From Udeniomyces pyricola (Eukaryota > Basidiomycota > Tremellomycetes > Cystofilobasidiales > Mrakiaceae): a stretch of DNA of 64,000 nucleotides. This document shows positions 26,501 through 42,865 of the stretch, one piece after another. The notes beneath the pieces were generated by a model that was not told the origin of the DNA, made no database searches, and worked only from the letters and a program-made list of their open reading frames with translations. A program made the position numbers and the translations under genes. Where the stretch lies: contig BCIK01000010.1 of assembly GCA_039545295.1 (NCBI GenBank), forward strand, positions 580,737-644,736, in the 5' to 3' direction. Numbering within the stretch: the stretch's first letter is position 1; the number at the start of each line of letters is the position of its first letter.

Positions 26501-28289
26501 GAACGACGACGACGAAACCTCCGGCCCAACTCGAGGACCTCTACGCCTATGTCTTGGCAGGAACCTTGGAGGGACCCGTTCCTGATGCGGATGAGAGCTC
26601 AAGTGGCGGCGAACAAATGGCATTGTTGTCCATCATGCTCGTCTGGAATCCACCCTCGCTCTCGACCTCGAATGCGAGCACGACAATGACGAGTTCAGCA
26701 GCATTGGAAGCGGCCTCCACTACCGGGGTTACAGGCGGAAGAGCTTGTGTCATTCGACTTTCGACCTCGGTCCTGACCGAGCTGATATGGCCACGATCTG
26801 CTCCTTCTTCATCAACAACCATCTTGGGTTCGATCTCCTCTTCCTCCGATGATTCAGCTTTATCACCTTTGAAAAAAGGTCGCTCGTCTCTTGACGAATC
26901 AGAAATTCCTTCTTCCAACCCCATCGTCAACGCCCCGTACCTCTCCTCCTCCTCGTCGTCTTCCACTGGACCGAGCCCGACGACGACGACGAGCGCCGCA
27001 AAGGACAAGGGCAAGAGTCAATCTCGGTTGAGGGTGCGGGAGACGTTGGCGAGTTCGGGCAGTGTCTTGGAAGGCGTCAAGGGAGTCTTGAGTGGTATCC
27101 ACGAGGGCGTCAAGGAGAGGCGAGCAGGTGGTGGTGGTGGCGGTGGTAGTGGTAACGATAAGATGGGTCCACCTGAAGCCGTCAGGAGTTGGGTCGGTGG
27201 GGTCATGGAAGTTTGGATCGATCGTGATTCTCGTCATCATCAGTCAACTCCGTCGTCTGATTCGCACCAGGGGCCGCCGAAACTTGGGTTTGGGTTGTTG
27301 ACGAACGCCAAGCAGACTGGGATTTGGCAGGTAAGTTTGCTTCGGTTGGTTTATGAGGCTTTCTTCCCTTTAGGATCGGGTTTCCTTTCCTTTCTCCTCT
27401 CCTCTTTTTTCAGTTTTTTTTTGTTGTTGTTGGTTTTTTTTTTTTTTTTTTTTTTTTGTGAACGTCGAATCTTGTTTCCTTTGATCATCGTTCAAAGCTT
27501 GACGTCCCGATTTTCGACTCAGCAGCTGATTCTCGTTTCCTTTCTCTATCCCTTCTGAATCCCTTCCAAAAAAAAAAAAAAAAAACACACCAATCCCGAC
27601 CCCAGCTCCCTCTTCCCCTGCCTCTTCCACCTCCCCTCATCAACCTCACCTGGCAACAACCCCCCACGTCCATCCGGTACCTCCTCTCTTCCCTCCCTGA
27701 ACGTACCTCATCCAATCTTACTCCTCCCCAAATGCTCTCCGTCTTTTCCACCGCGACGACCTCGACTTCCTCACCGACGGGTAGTGGTCCGAGTAACGGG
27801 AGTGATGGCTCTGGTTTCTCTTCTTCCTCCATCACCTCTTCGATCGAAATCCAAAGTTTCACCCTACAATCCCTCCTCCAACTCGCTTCTTCGACCTCTA
27901 CCTCTTCCACTCTCACTTCTCCGGGGGCCCCCATCGGGCATCCGACCCATAGCTCGGCCCCGATCATGCCGGATCGTTCTCCTCATCCCACCGCCGCCGC
28001 CGCTCTGGATGGCATCCGGTGCACCCGAGAATTGATGGGGACTGAAACCTCTCGATTCTTCACCCAAGATGACCCAACCGATAGCTTAGATTCTCCCGCT
28101 TGCTCCAATCCTCAGGAGGGGTCTACAAGGAATGGTGGAAGAGGGGAAGAGATAGATGGGCAGGCGAAGAAGGCAAAAGACAAAGAAGAAGAAGAGGAAG
28201 AGGAGGAAAATGGAGAGCAGGTCGCTATCGCTTGGGGTTGGTCTCGACGTGGACCGGAAGATTATCGAATCTTTGGGGTTGGCGTCTGA
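23577..28289 (+). CDS. 1391-residue proline-rich protein, possible CNH/propeller region
   Basis: Four exons: 23577-25508, 25627-26190, 26335-27330 and 27606-28289. Every exon is a multiple of three and the introns are all phase 0, giving 1391 residues. Residues 1-300 are rich in polyproline motifs (PPPLPPR, PQLPPRPPPPP) suited to SH3 or WW partners. From about residue 510 there is a segment with hydrophobic beta strands, including LCILPLPSLSLLLIGTVTSL, then WVFD, a conserved Trp-Arg-Gly turn (VWRGLGIREMKMVD) and GELRVWQLGSL. This resembles the start of CNH (citron homology) or WD-type propeller domains seen in fungal Rho/Rab signalling proteins. Later strands (RRRRVVVAVTCSTAVVVFES, IPYSPTSAPPPTHISFLF) fit the same idea. 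The C-terminal third is Ser/Thr-rich with a Glu run. No catalytic domain is visible. Intron 3 carries long T and A homopolymers. Confidence 0.75.
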
Positions 28290-30530
28290 TGATTTCACAA
28301 GCAAGGAGGCGTGTAGAAGATGTTCTGACGTTTTGGAGGCTCAGGCCGGATGGGAAGGAGCATGAGGGGCACAGCTGGCCTCATGGCATTCAGGTTGACC
28401 AAAGGGTCCTGTTTTGTTTCTTCTTATTTCTTTCTTTCTCCTTCTCTTGTTCTTCTTATTCTTCTTGTTCTTTTTGTCTTGGTCAAGCACCATCACACCC
28501 TCTTAACGACATCATATACGAAACCTCGCGACGAACATACACCCCTGACGGTACATCTAACCCACACACGATCTCATGCGTTCTGGCCCGTTTATACGTT
28601 CTTTTGACTCTCAAACTTGGCGGTGGCAGATCATCATCCTATCCCGTCAATTGGCATCGAACTCTGCCTGCGATGCTTGGCGATGCATTCAATGCCATCA
28701 ACTTGTTCACGCCCTTCGCTGTAACGAGCGACACAGGTGACTCCGCCATCCTCGTGGCGCTGTTGAACGACTCCTCCGGCCTTGCCTGCGCGCACAAGGG
28801 CTTCACGGGCTTGCTGGCGGTCAGCCTGGAAAAGTCAATACGATCAAAGACCACAGCGAGTATCAGATAGAGCTATGAGGTTGCTAGATAAGATAGCCAT
28901 CCTTTCCATAAGTTATAAGTGAATGAGATCAGAATGAACCTCACTCTGTTCCTTGAAGCATGGCGAGAATGCCCACATCAAACCGCGCAAGTGATGATGT
29001 TGTGCGTGCAAGTGGGCATCATTGCGGTCGAGTGCTCCCGCTTGTCCTTTTGGCTGGGACCCGTGAGCCATCTCTATACATCGGAAGCCTCGGTGCCTGA
29101 CATGTATACGTCCGGCATCACAGTCACGCCTCACCCACCTCTTGCCTATCCTTCACCATTCTTGCATGAATCCCCACACACCATATGTTACATGTTCCCT
29201 CGGGCTCCATCGAAACTGGAACGGGGGATACGTTCATGAAGCTGGTTTATTAGTACTGAGGACGTCGCCGATGTTGAGCTCATATACATACTGACTCGAT
29301 ACAATGCACATCTCTACCGGGTGCCTCTAATGGAATACCACAGGTCAAGCTTCACTGGCCATCATCTCCTGGTCCTCCATAATGAGCCGGAAACGATCAT
29401 CTGGGCCATGGTGCTGGCCATCTTGACATGTCGTTGTTGTTGCGGTGATCGCTGCCACCAAAGTTGGACAGACGACAATCACCTGTCCTCATGACCGGCG
29501 GTTGGACTGAGGCACTCGTATAACCTCAACCTTGCTCTGATTTTTCTGGTGAGCGCTCAAGGAGGCTAGTCTGACTGATCCGAGCCAACGTGCTGTCGTG
29601 GCTTCCCGTTGATCACATACACCTATGATCAAAGTAGATGCCAGTGGCCGGTTCGACTGCTCACCTCTGCTCCCTTCAATGCAGTATTCTGACAACAGTC
29701 ACCTTCGGCAACGCAGTACGGACTGCTGTAGCCGTCATCAACGACCCAAAGGTCGTCGTCGCAAGTCCATCGGAATATCAGACCCCCTCACCCATGCCAT
29801 CAACGCTAATAGTGCTAGCTGTGGATGGAACGGCCTGTTGGGCGACCGTATCACTTATACACCGTGGCACCATGACCCTCGTTCCATACAGGCCACTACG
29901 TGATGATAAATATCTGAACATCCGATTGACATACCCCTGTTGAGGTTCTTAAGAACAGTATCGGCATCCGGGACGTCAAGATTGCAGAAAGAGCGACGTG
30001 ATGCACGCTGTGGAGACGCGTACTAGGTCCAGCGGCGGAGTTTGACGTCATCCGACGAGCCAGCGCAGCGTAGACCGTAGACTTGCTTCTTGTTTGGTCA
30101 CGCCACCATCCACCCTCTCGAAGTTTGTACTCGTGGATATCTTGTTCTCTACAAAATTCTTCTCATCTTTGACACGATGCTGACAGCTTGCTATATGATC
30201 AGGACGTCGTTTCTCGGACGGGACCGCTGCCAAGGGGAGCCGACATCGGCCAGAGGTCGTTGCGCCAATAGCTAAGCGCCATTTCAATCCCTTGACGCTC
30301 GTTTCCGATGCCACCCCACACATATCGCACGGACCCCACATGCCAGCAGCAAGCCTTCCTGGCCTCTCTGCTAGCCGCTGCGATACAACAAGGCTGTAAC
30401 TCGTCTACGGGGTCATGCATGTCTTGCTATCGCCTGGCCAACGGGTCACGATCTTGTCGAAACCACCGTTTCCTCCCCCTCCAGCGCCCTATAAAGCTCA
30501 CTCTACTTTCGCATTTCCCTCTTTTCCCTC
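28290..30530. other. Gene-free 2.2 kb tract upstream of U2
   Basis: No frame here shows a domain or a consistent exon series on either strand. The largest open stretch past 28290 (to 28870, +) is the read-through of an overlapping frame. A T-rich tract (ttcttctt type) lies at about 28425-28485. The last part contains the U2 promoter. The rest may be species-specific, non-coding RNA or promoter sequence. Confidence 0.5.
30490..30496 (+). promoter_or_regulatory. TATA-like box of the U2 gene
   Basis: TATAAAG lies 34-41 nt upstream of the inferred U2 5' end at 30531, in the position expected for RNA polymerase II initiation of a fungal snRNA gene. Confidence 0.55.
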
Positions 30531-30711
30531 ATCCTCTCTGGCCTTTTGGCTTAGATCATGTGTAGTATCTGTTCTTAAAATTTTAACCGATTTTATACAC
30601 CCTACGCGGGTGTATCTGGTTTTGTACTTTTTGCCTTGCCCGTCGGGCTGCTCCTCTGCTTGCACGAGCGACCCGACACGATGACCTTGGCGCTGCACTC
30701 TTGCCTTGTGT
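30531..30711 (+). ncRNA. U2: U2 spliceosomal snRNA
   Basis: RNA of the U2 snRNP, which pairs with intron branch points. The 5' end atcctctctggccttttggc followed by ttagatc matches the near-invariant U2 start, and the branch-point recognition element GTAGTA is present in TGTGTAGTATCTGTTCTT. A perfect 8-bp hairpin (ATACACCC / GGGTGTAT, about 30595-30615) follows. Then comes a U-rich Sm-type site (ACTTTTTGC, about 30626-30634), a stem III with GTCGGG (30642-30647) pairing CCCGAC (30672-30677) plus GCTC/GAGC inside, and a terminal stem (CACGA / TTGTG) with loop GCTGCACTC as a U2B''-type loop. The 3' end is inferred from that last stem. One base differs from the usual GATCAAGTG: here it reads GATCATGTG. 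Length about 181 nt, as in other fungi. Confidence 0.93.
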
Positions 30712-31503
30712 TGTCAGGGGTCCCCCTTCCTCCCACTTCTCCTACCCACCTTCTACCCACTCTCCACTTGGCATCTCGCATGGCTCTTCCCTTGGAAGGC
30801 CATGGCAGAGCGATGTGGCTTCCTCACCGATGTGGCTTCCTTCGACCCCACCCATGGCTCGCTCGGGTGACGCTTCCATCTGGTGTCTCCATGAAAAACC
30901 CGATCTTGTCGCTCTTTGCCTCACCACTGGCAGTTGGAGTCAACTATATATATGTAAAGCTGGAGGCCGGTGGGTGGCCGGTGGTCTTGGATCAAAAGCA
31001 GCATGTCGCATGCTTAAGATCTGGCATGAGATCTGGCGCGACGTATACATAACCAAACATATATAACGTCGAGGCTTTTCTTTCTGATCTCTGATGGCAT
31101 CTATAGTCTGTTCTCGCTCCGTGTCGCTTTGACGATGCGTCGATCGCGAGTCAATCCTTCGAGATAAAGAACGATTGGCCAAATAGAGTGCATAAATCCA
31201 GAAAGAAAAGAAAAGTCGACCATCTCGGAGGTCATGGGAAACCAGAGGAGCAGGTTAAAAGAGGGAAAAAGGAGAGTGGGTACGTGAATAGCGAAAGGAA
31301 GAAAAGAAAAGAAGAAAAAAAGAAAGAGGGTATATGAGGTTTGAAGGCATCCAGCAGTGACGGGTAAACGGGTCTAGGATAGACGACGTCAAGGCATCAA
31401 CGAAACGAGAAAGTTCTCATATGAGTTGAAAACATCCGAATAAAGTAAGCATGATCAAGACATGCTTGAACAGACGGTACGATCGTGACGAAGAATCCTT
31501 CGA
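30712..31503. other. Intergenic region between U2 and kinase 3' end
   Basis: No gene seen. It is purine-rich with A/G runs near 31200-31330, probably the 3' UTR of the minus-strand kinase gene. Confidence 0.5.
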
Positions 31504-37263
<5,760 letters not shown>

Positions 37264-38420
37264 GGGGTGGAAAGCAAGGAAGTGGGAAGGTATGGAGGGA
37301 GAGAAAGAGAGAGCGGTATGTTATCTGGGAGGAATGTAGGCAGTAGTACGTTGATTGGCAAGCGAGCAAAGAATGTGACGGCGTAAAAGAGGGGTTGAGG
37401 GAAGGAGTTGTTTGATCAACGTGGGTAGGGCGAACGACTCCAGGTGGCACTGAGAGTTGCCGAGGGCGGGGCAGGGGGACTGATCCAAGATAGAGAGACA
37501 TGAGAGGGGTCCGTTCATCTTGAGGGGTTCCAGCGGGAGCGTCAACTTGTCCCGAGCCAGACGAACGACGCCGAGCGCATTACAAGAGAGGGGCTGCGTC
37601 AGAGAAGGGGAAGGAGAAAGGGGAAATCGAGGCGTGTGACCTCCCTGCGCGTCTGATCATGCACGTCTCATCTTTCTCATCAGCCAGCTGTACCATCCAT
37701 CAATTCTGACTCTTCTTCATAGCTAGGCGACTATAGTACGTGCAGTACCCACCGCTCAACCTCTTCGTCATGTATGCGATGGCATTCATCCAGCTCAAAT
37801 CACCAGGACAGTCGACTTCTCAACCTCTGCATCAGTCTGCAGGTTCGATATATATCCGACCATCACCTGCACTTGTAGGGCGTCGACGCATCGAATTCCA
37901 TCAACCGCGCGTTGATCACTACTCTAACGTACAATGGCAAGCCGGCCAGGACATCTCGCTGACATCACGAGCTCGCGAACGTACAGTCTAAGTGCGCTGA
38001 CTGACTGACGTACTGACGCGTCGAGCTGGGTCGAACCAAATCCGTTTGTCGCAGGCGCCCAGCGTTCCGCGACGTCAGAGGGACCCCGCTTCCCCGCGTT
38101 TACCAGCACATGCCAAACGTCAGGCAAACAACGAGCCAGGCCAAATGACGTACCCGGCTGGGCCTCGAAAAGGTTCAAAACAGGAACGAACAGTCGCCAT
38201 CTCTTTCCTTCCAACCATCACATCTACACCAATCCACTCTTTCCTTCACCTCACCCACCCAAACCAAAACCCACTTTTTCAATATGGAGACCAGTCAGTC
38301 CATTCCACCTTGCATCAGCATCGGTTTCCATTGATTGTGTGCCAACAGTGTCTAACCTGCCCGCGCTTCTTTTTCCATCCTCATCCATCTCCCTCAATCC
38401 GCACTCCGCCGCGACCATCT
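37264..38420. other. Divergent promoter, kinase / Grg1-like gene
   Basis: About 1.16 kb between two divergent start codons. It contains TGACGT- and ACGCGT-like elements near 38005-38022, and pyrimidine-rich sequence just upstream of the Grg1-like start. No coding signal that I can support. Confidence 0.5.
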
Positions 38421-38840
38421 ATGCTTTCTCTCTACACAGTCAAGAACGCCGCTAACTACGTCGCCGAGACCGTCCAGGGTGCCACCGCCACCGCTTCCAA
38501 GGAGACCAACAAGGAGGTCGCCAAGGACTCCAACGCCTCCATCGGCACCCGTCTCTCGTCTGCCGGTGACGCTATCGGAGACAAGGTATGTCACTCGACC
38601 AAAAACATGTTGCTTTTCATGGTTCTTCCATCCCGCTTCGACCTGATGCTCATCAATCATCACTTCTCCCCAATCAACCATTCCCTGATCACAGGTTGAC
38701 GAGTCCAAGCACGACGCCAAGGCGAGTTCGGTTTATTTCTCTTCGTTGGACGAGAGTGGATCATGAATGCTAACTTCTATTTTCTCAACGCTTCTCCCTA
38801 TTCCTAAACTCAGGCTGACGTCCACAAGAACGCCATCTAA
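38421..38840 (+). CDS. GRG1: Grg1/Ccg-1-like glucose-repressible stress protein
   Basis: Small hydrophilic protein of the fungal glucose-repressible/clock-controlled (grg-1/ccg-1) family, abundant under starvation and stress; its molecular role is not established. Three exons: 38421-38585, 38695-38721 and 38814-38840, giving 72 residues. The sequence reads MLSLYTVKNAANYVAETVQG, a helical Ala/Lys/Glu-rich middle with SAGDAIGDK, then VDESKHDAK and ADVHKNAI, which match the family's K.DE..H..KADVHK ending. The second intron begins GC rather than GT (AAG|GCGAGT) and ends CAG. The frame and the conserved AKADVHK join require this boundary. Family proteins are usually 70-75 residues, so the model is complete. 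Confidence 0.9.
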
Positions 38841-39341
38841 ACCGGTCTTGACAGATCATCGGTCTCTCTTGCTATAACTATGACCCCACTGTATCCTTTC
38901 ACCACTATTGTCTGTTGTGCATGAGCCCCTTGAGTATATGTTGAGCGGCTGCGTCCTGAGCATTTGGACCGGGTCCTGAGCAGTCGAATTCATCAATGAC
39001 GGGCCTGAAGACGATGAGTCAGCTAAAAACTATATCGCAGTGCTGGCTCGTGCAACGGATTACATGCACGAAGAGCAATCACAACCCATGACAACACAAA
39101 TCTCACGTCGATACGGTGTAACCGGATTCGGCACAATGTGCTGCAAATGATGTTGAAAATTCGGAGTTGCGTACGTTGTCATCTGGAATACACATAATGC
39201 AAGTCTAATCTCTGCGCCAGATGCGGCGAACGGATACGAAAGATGAACAAGCACGATCAAATCATGAACAAGCACGATCGACTCATCGGATCTTGACGCT
39301 TATGGCATGTCATGTCATGTCATGACATGGTATCTGATGGA

Positions 39342-39460
39342 TCGGACAAGATCGGATCATGTTATATATCTACTACATCCATCAGATCATGTTCTATATC
39401 TACTACATCCATCAGATCGTATTATATATGTGATACATCCATCAGATCGTATATATCATC
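39342..39460. repeat. Minisatellite, about 33-bp unit
   Basis: Three to four imperfect copies of a unit resembling catcagatcgtattatatatstactacatc. Each is a CATCAGATC core followed by a TATATAT stretch and a TACATC. Confidence 0.8.
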
Positions 39461-39737
39461 ACACATCATCATGTATATATACGTATCGTACATCACCATA
39501 TACCATCACACATCATCATCATATACATATATCTACCTATACGACCTAGCCCATCAGTCACCCCTCCAAGTACAGTACTGTCCACCCGTCGAGCTCGATC
39601 TCCATCTCAACCTGCATATATGTATATCATATATATATGTATATTCCATCCATCCAGCCCTGTCCATCGCAATCATCATCACAACCATCGTCACACAGCC
39701 CTTACCTTGGACTGGGTGATGGATCGATCGAGTGTTA

Positions 39738-39825
39738 TACGATATATAGTATGTGATCAGTGACATATAGTATACAATATGTGATCAGTGACATATAGTA
39801 TACAACATATGATCAGTGACATATA
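39738..39825. repeat. Minisatellite with GTGATCAGTGACATATAGTA unit
   Basis: Three to four consecutive copies of a roughly 31-33 bp unit. Each contains TGATCAGTGACATATA and a TATACAA variant. Confidence 0.85.
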
Positions 39826-40449
39826 CATGAGTGACATGATGCATGCGACGGCGACAGTGACGGCCACGGCCGACGGTCACCCAGTTCCAAACCGACGCAT
39901 CGACCTGAGCTCGGCCACCACCACCACCACCACCACCTTGCTCGCTTCGTACCGATGATGGCGCCCATGCTACCTACCCGTGTGCGCGTACTCATGCTTA
40001 CGGCTCGCTCGTCGCTTACCGTCTGTCTGCTCACGATATGGCTGAGAACGATGTGTGGATGGATGTCACGCTCAGTCGCTCACGCTCAGTCACTCACCCA
40101 AATCCCAATCCCGACCGAGGACCCCCCTCCCCTTTAGGCCTCTCGCCCGTCGGCCGTCGGCCCTCGCTCGTTCCACGGCCGACGGTCGATCGATGCCGGA
40201 TGGGCGGACGATGGTTCCGATGACCTGATGATATCCTCCGGCATGGAATCCTCGACGAATCTACCGAAACCACCACGACTGACTGCCCACGGTGTTTCTA
40301 CCGCCTGTAGCGACCGCATTCTCACCGCTCGACGCCCGACTGGGAGCGAGGCCCTCTGCTGTCTTCACACTCGGGGCCTAGGCCCTTATCAGTAAGGCCT
40401 ATGTCGAGCACGCCATAGTCGTGCGATAAGGCGTGCCACCGACCGGTTG

Positions 40450-40544
40450 GTGCCCTATATAAGGAGGGCCAAATCGCCCCCCGGCTGGGTCTTAACGCCC
40501 ACCTGCTCTTCACACTTTGCCCACACCCGCTCTCTCGCTCTCTC
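40450..40544 (+). repeat. 95-bp direct repeat, left copy at assembly gap
   Basis: Identical over 95 bases to 40645-40739. It begins gtgccctatataaggagggc and ends immediately before the N run. It includes a TATATAAGG element. Confidence 0.95.
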
Positions 40545-40644
40545 NNNNNNNNNNNNNNNNNNNNNNNNNNNNNNNNNNNNNNNNNNNNNNNNNNNNNNNN
40601 NNNNNNNNNNNNNNNNNNNNNNNNNNNNNNNNNNNNNNNNNNNN
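40545..40644. other. Assembly gap (100 N)
   Basis: Exactly 100 undefined bases, the conventional placeholder for a gap of unknown size. Confidence 0.98.
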
Positions 40645-40739
40645 GTGCCCTATATAAGGAGGGCCAAATCGCCCCCCGGCTGGGTCTTAACGCCCACCTG
40701 CTCTTCACACTTTGCCCACACCCGCTCTCTCGCTCTCTC
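40645..40739 (+). repeat. 95-bp direct repeat, right copy at assembly gap
   Basis: Exact copy of 40450-40544, starting at the first base after the gap. It probably carries the promoter (CTATATAAGG at about 40651-40660) of the following gene. Confidence 0.95.
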
Positions 40740-40817
40740 ACTCGCTCACTCTCACTCTCACTCTCACCTCGAACGATCCATCGAACAAACACCTTCATCA
40801 TCATCATCACCATCATC

Positions 40818-41504
40818 ATGCCCTTCACCTTGTTCTCCACCTCGGCCTCTGCCTCCTCTGGCTCTGCCTCGACCGCCTCGCGCACTTGCCGTTCCTCGGC
40901 CCCCCTCTCGCCCTCGCCCTGTGTGTCGTCTTCTTCGTTCTCTTCGTTCTCTTCCGTCTCCACTTCGTCCTCGTCTTCTGCCCCCCGGCAGACGACTCCG
41001 TTCGGCTCCCGGCTTCGAGCCGGCGTCAAGACGATGGGGGAAAGTCTCAAGCGCGCCTTTAAGCGCAACAAGCCTTCCGGCTCTGGCGCAGACGCGCTTG
41101 ATATGGACTTTGCGTGCGCGGGTCCTCCTCCTCCTTCTCCTTCTCCTTCTTCTCTTTCCCCTTCTTCTCTTTCCCTTCCTTCTCTCCCTTCTCCTCCTTC
41201 TCTCCCTTTTCCTCCTCCTCCTGCCGCTGTGTCGGTGACGGTATCGGTATGTGTGGTAGTCGAGCACATTATACCGACCATCATTCGCACCCGGCCCGAC
41301 GACAGACGGGTCGAACGACTTAACCTCGCACCGCCCCAGTCGCCAACGTCCCCGTTCCTCTCTCCATGCTCGGCTGGTCCGGTGCTGGAGCCTCGCTCTC
41401 TTCGACGACGGCGGTCGTCTACCGGTGGCAGTTCGCGCCACCGGCACCACTCTCGTCGTCACCGGAACCACGGTCGACGACGAACGTTCCTCACGATCGG
41501 ATAG
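40818..41504 (+). CDS. Hypothetical serine/proline-rich basic protein
   Basis: Single open frame of 228 codons starting MPFTLFSTSASASSG, about 160 nt downstream of a TATATAAGG element. The first 60 residues are almost entirely Ser/Ala/Thr. A short positively charged helix follows (GVKTMGESLKRAFKRNKPSG), then long Pro/Ser runs, a hydrophobic beta-like stretch (AAVSVTVSVCVVVEHIIPTI) and an Arg/His-rich C terminus. No family recognised. The composition is low complexity and the region lies next to a repeat block, so it may be a young or spurious gene. The TATA box and the tidy start make it worth listing. Confidence 0.4.
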   Translation: MPFTLFSTSASASSGSASTASRTCRSSAPLSPSPCVSSSSFSSFSSVSTSSSSSAPRQTTPFGSRLRAGVKTMGESLKRAFKRNKPSGSGADALDMDFACAGPPPPSPSPSSLSPSSLSLPSLPSPPSLPFPPPPAAVSVTVSVCVVVEHIIPTIIRTRPDDRRVERLNLAPPQSPTSPFLSPCSAGPVLEPRSLRRRRSSTGGSSRHRHHSRRHRNHGRRRTFLTIG

Positions 41505-41589
41505 GCCACCCTCTCCGTCGTTCGCCCTGGACTGTACTCTTCAGTGATTATTCCTCCTCAGCTCTATTCTCAGTCATTATTCCTCCTCA

Positions 41590-42000
41590 GCTCTAGCCTC
41601 GTGTCTCTCGCCTCGTGTTTCTTGCCTCGTGTCTCTCGATCTGTCTCTCGATCTGTCTCTCGGTCTGTCTCTCGGTCGCCTCTCGGTCTGTCTCTTGGTC
41701 GCCTCTCGGTCTCGATCTGTCTCTCGGTCTCGATCTGTCTCTCTGTACGTGTACGTCCACCTTGATCCTATCTTGCTTGCCTGTTTGCTTGACCAACTGT
41801 AGCCTTGATGCCATTGCTCTAGTGTGTGTGTGTATGTGCGTGTCTCGCTTTTTTTTTTCTGTCTCTGTCTCTGCCTCCTTCTCTGTCTCCTTCTCTGTCT
41901 CTGTCTCCTTCTCTCTCTGTCTCTGTCTCCTTCTCTCTCTCTCTCCTGTTCTGGTCTGGTCTCGCTCTGGTTCTGGTTCTGGTTCTGGTTCGTTCTTGTT
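41590..42000. repeat. CT-rich low-complexity array
   Basis: Repeated gtctctcgatct / gtctctcggtct units (about 41630-41740), then a tctctgtctcc array (41860-41945) and four ggttctggtt copies near 41965-41990. Confidence 0.85.
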
Positions 42001-42499
42001 TGCTCTCACTCTCGCACCTGTTGTTGTGGATCCCTCCCCGTTCTGTACGGCCGTTCTGTACTGGACCCCCTTACTTGTATCGCCTAGTAGTCGGCTCTGA
42101 GCTGTATGTCCTCATGTATTCGCATGTGCTTCCATGGCGTTTGTGCCATTGTTGGCCACTTGGGTTTGTTGTTGTTGCTGATGTGGCTGCTGATGTTGTC
42201 GCTGCTTGCTGATGTGGCTGCTGATGTTGTTGCTGATGGCCGATGACGTATAGACTGACGTTTCTGATTCTCCATCCAGCCTAGCTCGACCCATCGCACC
42301 CACCTCGCTTCCATCATTCCGTCTTGTCCCATTCCATCCGATCCCATTCCGTTCTATCCCATTCTGTCCTATCCCATTCCATCCGATCCCACCCGATGGC
42401 CATCCTCAACCCCGGTGGTCATCATGCTCCATCTCCATCGGACCTCTTTCTGTCGTTGAGCTGTCGATCGATTCGTGTGCTGAGCTGAGCTGACCGATC

Positions 42500-42725
42500 A
42501 ATATCCATCCATCCATTCATCCGTTCATTCATCCATTCATCCATCCGTTCATTCATCCATTCATCCATCCGTTCATCCATCCGTTCGTCCATTCATTTTC
42601 ATCATCATCCATCCAGTCATGCAATCATTTTACTTACCATCATCCAGTCATGCATCCATTCTAATCACCATCCATCCAGTCATGCATCCATTCTAATCAT
42701 TATCCATCCACTCATGCAATCGTTC
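42500..42725. repeat. CATT/CATC array with a 28-29 bp higher-order unit
   Basis: Tetranucleotide catccattcatccgttcatt units to about 42600, then three copies of a longer unit containing ATCCAGTCATGCATCCATTC. Confidence 0.85.
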
Positions 42726-42789
42726 TACTTGCCATCATCCCATCGATGAGGTGACCGAGGGGAGGGGAGTCAAGTGGAGGGGAGAGGAG

Positions 42790-42865
42790 GAGGCATATGA
42801 TCTGAGGCATATACTATGAGGCATATGATCTGAGGCATATACTATGACGCATATAATATGACGCC
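42790..42865. repeat. GGCATATGATCTGA minisatellite
   Basis: Alternating gaggcatatgatct and gaggcatatactat units, about five in all, decaying into gacgcatataatat at the right end. Confidence 0.85.

Larger units (their letters stand above)
38841..40449. other. Repeat-rich intergenic region
   Basis: No gene supported. It holds two groups of minisatellites (listed separately), a CATGTCATGT stretch at 39305-39325, and a CAC trinucleotide run at about 39918-39936. It shows higher AT content between 39340 and 39830. Confidence 0.55.

Noticed and set aside
29899..29920. GTGATGA followed by CTGA, C/D snoRNA-like boxes
   Set aside because: The two boxes are only about 8 nt apart, and no second C'/D' pair or terminal stem is found within 100 nt.
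40818..41471. Minus-strand frames of 235 and 322 codons around the gap
   Set aside because: They run through the undefined bases and are Arg/Glu/Gly repeats antisense to Ser/Pro-rich sequence.
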